From Triplophysa rosa (taxonomy: Eukaryota > Chordata > Actinopteri > Cypriniformes > Nemacheilidae), in NCBI RefSeq assembly GCF_024868665.1, contig NC_079895.1, positions 4,738,154-4,802,153 of the forward strand: 64,000 nucleotides of DNA. Reading direction: 5' to 3'. Within the stretch, counting starts at the first letter, position 1. Every line of letters starts with the position of its first letter. Both the position numbers and the translations under genes were made by a program. A model generated the notes under the pieces. It was not told where the DNA came from. It searched no databases and saw only the letters and a program-made list of their open reading frames with translations. Below, piece by piece: positions 57,001-64,000 of the stretch.

Positions 57001-60000
57001 GGAACAATTCAAACCAGTGCTTACGTCTGTAAGTGAGACGAAGCACACGCTTTTAAAGGAGAACCCCTTTGAAATCCCTAGACCAGTTGAGGAAAGTGCT
57101 CAGCTTTCTAAAGATTCACTAGTAAAGTCAGCTCTGATTTCTGAAGAAAAGATCACGCTTCAAGCCGACCAAACCACTGGAATACCAGTTATAGAGGATC
57201 CAATTTCAGTCCATTCACAGAAAGAAGAAAATGAGGTGCTTCATTTACAACTGATCAGTGACCAACATACTCTTCAATTTGAGGGCAAATTTACTAGCGA
57301 GAAACCAGAAATAGAGAAAGTGGTTGAAAGTAAAATCCTGCTTGTCTTGCATGCAGTGGCCTCTGAAGAACAGAAAACTATTTCTTGTGAACAGTTGTCG
57401 CAGTTTGCATCCACAGATAGTTCAGTGCTCTTAAAGCCTAAGATAGAGCGTCCAACTGGACTACATCTTTATTCTGTACAGTCAGAAGCTACTTTACATA
57501 AAGAATGCTTACTTTCAGTTGAAAAGCAAGAAAGACAGACAGCCACCCAAAGACAAGAAAAAGCCCGGAGGTATGTAGCTACCAAAGAAGAGAAATTGGA
57601 ACTTACTGCAGATTATGCCAAAGATCTAGACGTGACAGTAGAAGGGTTCAAGGTTGAGCACAAAACAGAATCTAGACCCTTAAACATTCTTCAGGTAGTC
57701 TCGCAACCTGTGCCTCTTTCAAAAGAAAGCCCGATAACCAGTGATGTCAAACAGCAATGTGCACTTGTACAGAAAGAGGAGTGCTGGGACAACATGCATG
57801 CAGCGTCTGTTTCTGAATGTCATTCTTTAGAGGAGGGTCTTGCAGACAGTTTCAATGGAGTTGAAAAGTTTACTTGTGGAACAGGTGTAGAGCCTAGAGT
57901 ACCAGTTCAGTCTTTTCACATAGAGGAGAAAGACATATCAACAGAAAGTTGTGTTGCTCTTGAGGCCGCCCAGGAAGACTTTGCCGTTCGAATTCAAGAG
58001 GGTCAGTCTGTAAGACAGGCCGTAATAATGGAGGAAAAACACACTATGATGGGTGAAAAGTCTCAGAGCATTACCAGATCAGAAGCTACACAAATACACA
58101 TTACAACTCACCCAACAGAACCTGTTTCAATAACTGAATCGCAGGAATGCAAGACTCTTCCAAAGGAACTCACCTTTGTTATTCCTGCACCGAAAGTACA
58201 CAGTTTGGACATCAAACAACAGTTGAAAACCACACTTCAGTTTGCTGTGGCTCGTGATCAACCGTTAATTTTGGCAGATGTAGTTGGAAGTTTAGAAGCT
58301 GTAGAAGTGAGGGAGGTCAAAGTGCGTCAGGAACCAAAGTATGCAATGTTCACATATTTAGTTACGTCAACAGGTCCAACCTTAGAAATCACAATTGCCT
58401 TTGAGGGAGAATACCCTCAGGTGGCTGTTCTTAAAAATGAGCTTCTTGCTGCCTTCTACTCTATACTTCATCAAGAGCAACCTATCTTGAGTTCTGAACA
58501 GCCAGGCCCCATGCCACTTGACCGACCTGGCCGATTACAGGTTAGCAGAGCTTCTTCAGCTCCATTGTTGTCTGCAGTTTCAACAGAAAATGTAGAAGCG
58601 TTTGAAACACCTAAAAAGCAGTCTGCTGCTCTGCAAACAGAAGCCAAAGTCTCTTTCCAAACAACAGTAGCTAAAAAGCAAGCTGATATTCAGGAATCAA
58701 AGCATCTTGTGGCTCAGAAAGCTGTGGAATCCAAAATGGAGATCCAAAGTTTTACAAAGACTGAAAGCAAAGAAATTCAGTACAAGTCAGTCAAATGTTA
58801 TGATAGAGATGTTGAGGGTATTACAATTGGGGCTTCTACCAGACAGGTTGTCGTCGATCAGTCTATGGATATCCACATTCAAGCAGATAAAAGACAGGAG
58901 TTTATAACAGAGGAGATTTTGGTAAAAGAAACATCAGAGCAAAAGAAGACAAAAGAAGTCTTGTTTGAGATGCCATTAAAAGACGTTACTGTGGAGGAAA
59001 ATAACAAAGTTACATTGTCTGTTAGAATAAAGCATGTTAAAAGTGTTAACTGGCTTCTTAATAGAATATTGATCAAATCTGGCAAGGAGTTCAAATGTTT
59101 GAAGGACAATGACACATACACACTAGTCATCTACAAAGTTACCAAAGAGAAACATGATGGTGAATATACCTGCGAGGCTGTGAGTGAAGCTGGCAAGACG
59201 TCATCGTCATCAAGGCTCACTGTGGTCTCAAGAGGTTGGACCTTTGTGGATATTTTGGCATCTTAGATGAGATATCTCATTCTTAACAGTTGAACCATCA
59301 CTTATTAACCAGCGGACACCTGCAACATTGTCATCACTTCACCTTTTTTATATAAATGCATAAGTTACGTGTGCTAAACTCTACCACCTTCTTATAATAT
59401 AATAGCACTTTTTCCATCTTCTAAGCTCTTTAAGCATGACCATGTCATGTGTGGTTCTTCATCACTCCTTTTCTAACATAATGACATTATTTTTCCCCAG
59501 TCACCCCAGGACCATTTTCTCTATCCAGTTCTCATGCACATTTACTTATCACTCAAAGCAGACTTAATGTTGATGTCAGTGTATTAATTTTTCGTATTTC
59601 TTTGTATTATTGCAAATTTCAGTGCCTCCAGTTTTCAAGAGGAAGATAATCGACATGGACAGCAACATTGGCAGCCCAGTGAAGTTTGAGTGTGAGATTG
59701 AAGACGCACCCAATGTGACCTTCAAGTGGTTTATGTCTGACTCAGAAATCAAACAGGGTGACAAATACAGGATCATCAGCAAGCTTAGCACCTCATCCTT
59801 GGAGCTTCTGAACCCAACAAAGGCAGACGCTGGAGAATACAGCTGCCATGTCTCCAACAAGCACGGTAGTGACAGCTGCACTGCTAACCTGAAAATCACT
59901 GGTGAGTGAACATTTGTTTTTATATGCTTTGCTTTCAGTTATCTAGAAGACCGACATGACTTTTCACCATTACAGTGAACAGACCGCTAAACACTGATAA

Positions 60001-62781
60001 ATGTGTTTAATTTTGAATTCTTTTGTGCTCTCAAAAACAATAACAATTATTGTATGCATCATATATTGCAAATTAAAAAGATGATTAAATGATAAAAGTG
60101 GTTCAGGTCTTTAGATGGATTGATGTGAAAAAAGATCTACTATATTATAAGATGCTAAAATACTTAGATTATCTTTTCTGAAAATTATATATAACTTCAA
60201 CAATGTCGTACAACTCTATATACTTGCAATACATGTTATTTTAAAATATTCATGTGTTTCACGGTGTGATGTAGACAAGCTCAGATTTATTGATCTTTAC
60301 TTGAGTGCAAATCAATTCATGTGTGAACTGGATAAAAATCACATGGAAGGAGGATTCATAACATTTTGGGTTTGCAAAGATTGCCAGCAACAAAAATAGT
60401 TTTAGTTGCTTTGCTCGAAATGTAGGTGCAGCAATTTGAGACGGACTAAGGTAAGTATTGTGTTGTGTCCCAAGCAATTCTTGTTCTGTGTTACTTGGTT
60501 TGTAATGTGTTGTGCAAATGTGTTTGTTCAAAAGGGACTGATTATAAAAATGCTGGTTATTCAGCATGTCTCTTGAGGTTTAATATATCATATTTTAGTA
60601 ATAAAATCGAATAATTTTGAAGGATTCTTGTGAGAGCTTCTTTAAATGAAGCTTGTTGTTAGGGTAGCAATACTAGGTTGACAACAACATTCTTGACGGT
60701 TCTTATCAAGCAGACTTGAGGAATACATTATCAAGTCATTCAGAACCATTGATAGAAACAGCGGTTTATGGTTTTGATGAAATCCATTTAATTTTTATTC
60801 TCAGAATCCCACTCCATCACAAAAGAATTACCAATGCTGGATGTAGTGGAGACCTGTGCTTTATTTGGAAGTGAGCTCATTGGTACTGCCGCATTTGAAA
60901 TGGACGTGTTGAAGAGTAAGAGATTTGTCACTTCAGACAAAACGCATAGTATTTTTGAAGATTTAATTGAACATTTGGACAAGCGTTCCTTTGAAAGTTC
61001 AGATGTTGGCGAGTACCAATATTGCTTGTCAAACGAAGTTGGGAAAATCGTCTCAAAATCAGTTGGTATGATAAGAGGTCAGTATGCTTGAGAAAGATGA
61101 GAAGAATCGTTTCTGCAGGTTCCCAGCACTAACAGGTGTGCTACTAACATGCAGCGCAGGCTACAATGGCAAGCTAAAACTCTTAACAATGCTTCAGACC
61201 AGCTGCTGCCCTTGCTGCCATGACATATTTGATCAAGCTTCATTCATCAAAGTTGACCTGCAATATCAACATAAAAAATTAACAGAATATGAAAACACCA
61301 GTGCAACATAGAAAGGCAATTGATTAGGATGAATACACACAGCTATTTACATTATTTTATTTTTTTCACGTAACATAGTGGTAACATCAAGAGAATTTTT
61401 GTCACCTAAACATCAAATGGTAACTCTTTGTGGTTTTACCAAATCTATAAATCCACAAGTTTTTGTGTTGTATTATCCAAATATTTTGGGACCAACTGCA
61501 TTGAGGCGTGTGGTGATCAACATATCTTTATTTTTATTGATATTTTCTCTTTGTCATGGCTTTGACCATGGATTGGTACAAAAGGATTCTTTGGTTCAGA
61601 AGCCTTCTTTTCATTCTTTCTTCCAGCATTTACGGATGATGTAGGTAAACTTGTGTGGAATTGAGGTGGTAACCTTCACTTCTTAAGTGGTTAAAAGTTC
61701 CTCGTTCTACTTGTTGCGGTTGTTTTTGGTAGTGAACAATGAATATCTTAAAATATATCAACTTTTTATATGGTGAGATTTTTTGGTGGTAGAGTGTCTT
61801 CACATAACATGTGACAATTGTTTCTAAGTTTAATGTGTTCACCTGTTTTGGATTCTTGTTCTCATTGTTGTGGTTGTTTGTTTTTCCTTGTTATGGAATA
61901 ATGAATATCTTGAACTTGACAGTGGTTGCTGGTAGATTTACATAGAAAACATCAATTTGATCTTGGGAAACCATGTGTCATTGCTAGAAGAATGATGAAG
62001 AATCAACACTTTGGATCTTTTGAAGATATTCTTGTTTGAGTCAGACCCCCATGTCGTTGTAAGAAACCACCCCCATTTTATATGATGACCACAAGGTGAA
62101 ACGGAAGAGAAAAAGTGTTTGGAAGAAACTGAAAAGATCTTGAATGAAAAAAGTTTAGCTGAAGAAAGGAAAACACATCTTTCTACTATGGAAGGATATG
62201 TTGCAGATAATGCAGCTGTTTTGAAAATTTCTACTGTTACAGACACCAGTATTCTTAACTATTTTTAACATTCTTACAAGAAGATATTGGTCACTGTGTT
62301 AAAATGGATTTTAGTTATCCTGATATTTTTTATTATTATTATTATAATTATTTAATATTTTAAATAATTTAAGTTATTGTATCTTGACTGCATAACAATG
62401 TTCTAATGCAACAGTCAGCAACTTTGTAAATCTCAAATTTTCCCATTTATAGCGATATACTGTAACCCATAGATATACTGTTCCTCACAGCACGAGAGCC
62501 TGTCCGCTTTGTGAAGAAACTGAGCGACATTTCCATCCCAATGAGCCAAATGCTGAGACTTGAGTGTATATTCGCCGGATCCCAGAAAATCTTTGTCACT
62601 TGGTACAAAGATGGAAAACAGCTCTACGCGTCCTATCGATACACCACCAAAATGACAAAGAACTCTTGTGTCTTGAAATGTTTACATTTGTGTACGGCGG
62701 AAACCACTGGATCATACTCTTGTGAGGTCTCAAATGTGTACGGAACAGACATTTGTCATGCTAATGTGACCGCAGTAACAG
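38327..62781 (+). CDS. ttn: Titin, downstream tandem copy, 5' part (Z-disc to I-band), gene-level span
   Basis: N-terminal part of a second titin, cut off by the window end. The start [16 protein letters not shown] is nearly identical to the vertebrate titin N-terminus ([14 protein letters not shown]). Order: Z1, Z2 (telethonin-binding), a Pro/Ser linker with [10 protein letters not shown]3-Z9, proximal tandem Igs I1-I15, two novex-type exons, a small acidic exon, the N2B exon, and further I-band Igs. Titin ties the Z-disc to the thick filament and supplies passive elasticity; the N2B unique sequence is a spring segment (family knowledge). All exon junctions keep the frame. Missing relative to other titins: the Z-repeats between Z2 and Z3 and any novex-3-like terminating exon. 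The gene probably has its own promoter at 36.2 kb, 10.5 kb after the poly(A) site of the first copy. Confidence 0.96.
38518..38721 (+). CDS. ttn: Titin exon: second half of Z1
   Basis: [16 protein letters not shown] through [11 protein letters not shown]1 and Z2 clamp telethonin at the Z-disc edge. Confidence 0.93.
38820..39107 (+). CDS. ttn: Titin exon: Z2 Ig
   Basis: Begins [20 protein letters not shown], with [14 protein letters not shown] and [12 protein letters not shown]. Very close to vertebrate Z2. Confidence 0.94.
39190..39269 (+). CDS. ttn: Titin exon: Z-disc linker 1
   Basis: 26 complete codons, [20 protein letters not shown] and on; conserved with vertebrate titin ([11 protein letters not shown]). 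Ends in phase 0. Confidence 0.9.
39365..39552 (+). CDS. ttn: Titin exon: Z-disc linker 2 (Pro/Ser)
   Basis: Contains [15 protein letters not shown] and QSPSPVRS, matching the Pro-rich SPSPVR phosphosite region of vertebrate titin. Ends in phase 2. Confidence 0.9.
39719..39977 (+). CDS. ttn: Titin exon: Z-disc linker 3 (PPWKQEGYV)
   Basis: [15 protein letters not shown], then [15 protein letters not shown] and [11 protein letters not shown], which corresponds to the human segment just before the first Z-repeats. Ends KE in phase 0. Confidence 0.9.
39978..41851 (+). other. ttn: Intron where Z-repeat exons would be expected
   Basis: 1.87 kb read by eye in all + frames. No segment has the Z-repeat pattern (AEKT-V-KVVVAA-KAKEQE). 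A dispersed repeat with inverted, gttaac-rich ends occupies about 40040-40320. Confidence 0.7.
41852..41917 (+). CDS. ttn: Titin exon: 22-codon linker before Z3
   Basis: [22 protein letters not shown] in phase 0-0, equivalent to the human end of the Z-repeat region (TETARVPAPVEIPVTPPTL). It confirms that the splice goes from the linker at 39977 to Z3. Confidence 0.82.
42285..42543 (+). CDS. ttn: Titin exon: Z3 Ig
   Basis: [20 protein letters not shown] and WLREDYRIE, with [15 protein letters not shown]. Clear Z3 match. Confidence 0.94.
42627..42702 (+). CDS. ttn: Titin exon: Z3-Z4 linker
   Basis: [20 protein letters not shown] and on; short acidic linker ending in phase 2. Confidence 0.88.
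43052..43264 (+). CDS. ttn: Titin exon: Z4, first part
   Basis: Linker [12 protein letters not shown] then Z4 start [20 protein letters not shown] and [13 protein letters not shown]; split in phase 2 as in vertebrate titin. Confidence 0.93.
43341..43483 (+). CDS. ttn: Titin exon: Z4, second part
   Basis: [35 protein letters not shown]; ends LLEE. Donor gttggt. Confidence 0.92.
43564..43748 (+). CDS. ttn: Titin exon: Z4-Z5 linker
   Basis: Charged helical-looking linker ([30 protein letters not shown]), phase 1 in, phase 0 out. Confidence 0.9.
43915..44145 (+). CDS. ttn: Titin exon: linker and first part of Z5
   Basis: [20 protein letters not shown], then [20 protein letters not shown]. Matches the human EFHISSFEERL region. 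Confidence 0.92.
44255..44493 (+). CDS. ttn: Titin exon: second part of Z5 and linker
   Basis: [35 protein letters not shown], then a Pro linker ending VQRIR in phase 2. Confidence 0.92.
44601..44809 (+). CDS. ttn: Titin exon: SP-linker and first part of Z6
   Basis: [20 protein letters not shown] (fewer SP units than the mammalian RMSPARMSP array), then [18 protein letters not shown] and YWFHN. Confidence 0.92.
44914..45078 (+). CDS. ttn: Titin exon: second part of Z6
   Basis: [34 protein letters not shown]. Confidence 0.92.
45165..45333 (+). CDS. ttn: Titin exon: Z7, first part
   Basis: [20 protein letters not shown] and [16 protein letters not shown]; phase-2 end. Confidence 0.92.
45425..47127 (+). 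CDS. ttn: Titin large exon: Z7 end, Z8, Z9, linker, I1
   Basis: 1.7 kb. Z7 end ([14 protein letters not shown]) to about 45560; highly conserved linker [21 protein letters not shown]8 ([20 protein letters not shown], to about 46000); Z9 ([20 protein letters not shown], about 46125-46395); a charged linker with [13 protein letters not shown] and [16 protein letters not shown]; then I1 ([16 protein letters not shown], about 46845-47127). This is the Z-disc to I-band transition. Confidence 0.95.
47214..47495 (+). CDS. ttn: Titin exon: I2 Ig
   Basis: [40 protein letters not shown]. Confidence 0.93.
47593..47859 (+). CDS. ttn: Titin exon: I3 Ig
   Basis: [42 protein letters not shown]. Ends in t, phase 1. 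Confidence 0.93.
47967..48034 (+). repeat. (TG)34 microsatellite in the polypyrimidine position of the I4 acceptor
   Basis: 68 bases of uninterrupted TG end only 10 bases before the exon; the acceptor itself is tttgtgttag. It replaces the usual pyrimidine tract. Confidence 0.95.
48045..48317 (+). CDS. ttn: Titin exon: I4 Ig
   Basis: [49 protein letters not shown]. The start follows from the frame: t at 47859 plus tg gives Leu. Confidence 0.92.
48416..48679 (+). CDS. ttn: Titin exon: I5 Ig
   Basis: [40 protein letters not shown]. Donor gtgcgt. Confidence 0.92.
48807..49067 (+). CDS. ttn: Titin exon: I6 Ig
   Basis: [37 protein letters not shown]. Confidence 0.92.
49163..49423 (+). CDS. ttn: Titin exon: I7 Ig
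   Basis: [46 protein letters not shown]. Contains no internal ATG, so it appears only when the splice frame is followed. Confidence 0.92.
49520..49783 (+). CDS. ttn: Titin exon: I8 Ig
   Basis: [37 protein letters not shown]. Confidence 0.93.
49896..50156 (+). CDS. ttn: Titin exon: I9 Ig
   Basis: [38 protein letters not shown]. Confidence 0.92.
50244..50504 (+). CDS. ttn: Titin exon: I10 Ig
   Basis: [40 protein letters not shown]. Confidence 0.93.
50577..50837 (+). CDS. ttn: Titin exon: I11 Ig
   Basis: [35 protein letters not shown]. Donor gttagt. Confidence 0.92.
50924..51065 (+). CDS. ttn: Titin exon: I12, first half
   Basis: [34 protein letters not shown]. Phase-2 end with a GC donor (ag|gcatgt). 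Confidence 0.88.
51156..51324 (+). CDS. ttn: Titin exon: I12 second half and I13 start
   Basis: [35 protein letters not shown], then [14 protein letters not shown]. Phase-0 end. Confidence 0.9.
51421..51649 (+). CDS. ttn: Titin exon: I13, remaining part
   Basis: [54 protein letters not shown]. Confidence 0.92.
52181..52465 (+). CDS. ttn: Titin exon: I14 Ig
   Basis: [55 protein letters not shown]. Confidence 0.93.
52559..52684 (+). CDS. ttn: Titin exon: I15, first part
   Basis: [20 protein letters not shown] then [20 protein letters not shown]. Matches the human VPEVVSPDQE linker. Confidence 0.9.
52792..52980 (+). CDS. ttn: Titin exon: I15, second part
   Basis: [38 protein letters not shown]. 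Last Ig of the proximal tandem segment. Confidence 0.9.
53623..54102 (+). CDS. ttn: Titin exon: Ser-rich linker + Ig, novex-type
   Basis: Linker with [20 protein letters not shown], then Ig ([47 protein letters not shown]). Its place between I15 and the N2B exon and its phase 1-1 fit the alternatively spliced novex exons of mammals; the identity is inferred from position. Confidence 0.82.
54405..54884 (+). CDS. ttn: Titin exon: charged linker + degenerate Ig, novex-type
   Basis: Lys/Glu/Ser linker ([20 protein letters not shown]), then a weak Ig-like part ([47 protein letters not shown]). Phase 1-1, so it can be skipped without frameshift. Confidence 0.75.
55234..55278 (+). CDS. ttn: Titin exon: 45-base acidic linker
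   Basis: [15 protein letters not shown], with acceptor tttttccag and donor gtaaat in matching phase. Small, but splice sites, frame and composition agree. Confidence 0.7.
55482..59234 (+). CDS. ttn: Titin N2B exon: Ig-Ig-unique sequence-Ig
   Basis: A 3.75-kb exon equivalent to mammalian exon 49. Ig ([20 protein letters not shown], about 55600-55880), Ig ([20 protein letters not shown], 55920-56206), N2B unique sequence (56207-58962, about 918 codons; 572 in human), and Ig ([20 protein letters not shown], 58963-59234). The last Ig matches human NWYFENKLVPSDEKFKCLQD with [20 protein letters not shown]. The N2B segment is an extensible spring and a docking site for FHL2 and crystallin, phosphorylated by PKA/PKG/ERK in heart (family knowledge). 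The upstream start MSFEK is only an internal Met; the acceptor is tttgttcag at 55481. Confidence 0.93.
56207..58962 (+). repeat. ttn: N2B unique sequence with degenerate internal repeats
   Basis: About a dozen units share hydrophobic-x-x-hydrophobic-S-(E/D)-x-x-x-L-x-x-E, for example [80 protein letters not shown]. Spacing varies from about 30 to 60 residues. Confidence 0.7.
59623..59901 (+). CDS. ttn: Titin exon: I-band Ig after N2B
   Basis: [20 protein letters not shown] and [20 protein letters not shown], equivalent to human APVIKRKIEPLEV / IQSAPNVRFQWF. Confidence 0.92.
60805..61077 (+). CDS. ttn: Titin exon: degenerate Ig
   Basis: [20 protein letters not shown] through [20 protein letters not shown]. 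The end strands are Ig-like, but the central Trp is missing and the middle looks shortened. Acceptor ttctcag and donor gtcagt are in phase 1-1. Confidence 0.68.
61078..62490 (+). other. ttn: Intron of the downstream titin gene
   Basis: 1.4 kb without a convincing Ig exon. A Lys/Glu-rich open stretch at 62090-62268 is discussed under findings. Confidence 0.5.
62491..62781 (+). CDS. ttn: Titin exon: I-band Ig
   Basis: [53 protein letters not shown]. Last exon seen before the window ends; the donor gttcgt is weak. Confidence 0.87.
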
Positions 62782-63302
62782 GTTCGTAAATTTGCATCAT
62801 GCCCTGTTGATGCATGTCTCTAGGAAGGATGGAATTGTCTTACATCTGGTTTTAAATGAGGAGCATTGGTTGGAGTGGTCAAAGTGATATTTGTATCAAA
62901 GTGATAGTATGTATATTAATGGGATGGTTCACCATAAATCTTTTCCTTACACTTTTGCAACACCAAACTTGTTTAACATTCCTCTGCGGAACAGAAGATA
63001 TTTTGAAGAGGTCTGGGACATTGTTCCATACAGTAGAAGACAATGCAAATCAAACTTTGTATGCTCCAAAAAAGACACAAAGTCATGAATTAATTAAGTT
63101 TTCTGCAACTATGCAATCTCTTTATATTATGAAGAGAGTAAAATTTAAGATGTTGTTCACAACAACTTAAAAACTGATTTACTTGGTTGTAGACATAATA
63201 ATTCATCATTGATTTAATTTGATTTGAGAGTGAATAATGAATTAAATTTTGGTCTGTTATGTTTAATAATGTGTGATTGCAAACCTCTTTATGTTTTAAG
63301 TC
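62782..63302 (+). other. ttn: Intron with a miniature-element fragment
   Basis: The sequence at 62920-63090 (gggatggttcaccataaatc, ctctgcggaacagaagata) belongs to the same cyprinid-style repeat as 34290-34440. Confidence 0.5.
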
Positions 63303-64000
63303 AGTGGTTCTCAAACTTTATTAAAGTCCCACCTTTAATAAAATTAGTTGTTCGAAGTACCACCTAATGACCGCCATAGAAAATCACACAAATAAACACT
63401 CATACTAATAGTAGAGCTGTGAATTTTTATCTTTATACCTCGTCCTCCAATTCTATTGTTTTATTAATTATACGAAATGACGCATAGACGAAAGACACCA
63501 AATAAGGATTTCTGGAGAAACACGACCCGACATGGAAAATTACAAACCATTATTACAAGCTTTCCGTGGTGAATCCAGCATGAGTAATGACATAGTTTTA
63601 AACACTGTTCTTTTGTGTACTTGCTCATTAATTGGTTTTAGTTAATTTTTAATCAAAAAACTTACAGATTGCCACTTTAAACAGCCGTTGAAGTGAAGAA
63701 ATACATAAGAAGCTTCATTTTCACGCAGCTCATTGGAATAGAGAGAGTGAGTGACTCACAAGCGCCTGTCTGCTCCCGCTCTGTGTTTGAGCTGCCTGTC
63801 ACGAGTTACATAGACCAATGATAAATAAACTATAATTCATACAGCTATATTAAAATTGCAGATATACTAAGATGTATTCTGTATTTATCGATCATGTATT
63901 AAACATTTAACATTGTATTTAAAACACAAATTGTAAAGAGTTTTTAATTTTCTGTGGTGTCACGTACTACCAGGGGTCTCTTCAAGTACCACTAGTGGAA
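63303..64000. mobile_element. hAT-like element, right end beyond the window
   Basis: Starts cagtggttctcaaactttat, a typical hAT terminal repeat; the last bases (ctcttcaagtaccactagtg) begin the mirrored half. Noncoding. Confidence 0.6.

Noticed and set aside
61378..61644. Open frame after the degenerate Ig exon
   Set aside because: No titin-like features and no fitting splice sites.

Overview
The window holds two titin genes in tandem, both on the + strand, and is almost certainly from a ray-finned fish, probably a cypriniform. Evidence for a fish: AT-rich introns, tRNA-derived SINEs with the teleost tail that reads 'cgctttggataaaagcgtctg', a Tx1/L1-like LINE fragment, hAT-type and TTAA-type miniature elements, and adjacent titin paralogs, an arrangement known from zebrafish (ttna/ttnb).

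Region 1 (1-25.7 kb) is the 3' end of the upstream titin gene. Thirty exons (154-17206) encode 47 Ig and fibronectin III (Fn3) domains in the A-band order Ig-Fn-Fn-Fn-Ig-Fn-Fn-Fn-Ig-Fn-Fn. Three full 11-domain C-zone super-repeats and the P-zone are present. One 5.8-kb exon (17347-23139) then carries the last A-band Ig and Fn3, the titin kinase, M-band Igs M1-M6 and a very long KSP-repeat linker. It is followed by an is7-like Ser/Met-rich exon and a final M10 exon with the stop at 24685. M7, M8 and M9 are not present. A ~1 kb 3'UTR ends after AATAAA at 25674.

Region 2 (25.7-36.2 kb) is intergenic and full of transposon debris: palindromic miniature elements, a 5'-truncated LINE with a 12-bp target duplication, two SINEs and fragments of a TTAA-type repeat. 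I find no cellular gene there.

Region 3 (36.2 kb to the window end) is the 5' end of the downstream titin gene: a CCAAT/TATA promoter, a noncoding exon 1, the ATG in exon 2 (38327), Z1 and Z2 (telethonin-binding in titins), a Z-disc linker, Z3-Z9, the proximal tandem Igs I1-I15, two novex-type exons, a small acidic exon, a giant N2B exon (Ig-Ig-long unique sequence-Ig), and further I-band Igs before the window cuts the gene. The Z-repeats (alpha-actinin-binding) that lie between Z2 and Z3 in other titins are not found.

All exons join in frame, mostly in phase 1, so both genes look functional. The most interesting points are the loss of M7-M9 in one paralog, the apparent loss of all Z-repeats in the other, the expansion of KSP motifs (27 counted by eye), an enlarged N2B unique sequence built from degenerate repeats, and a (TG)34 tract directly at a 3' splice site.
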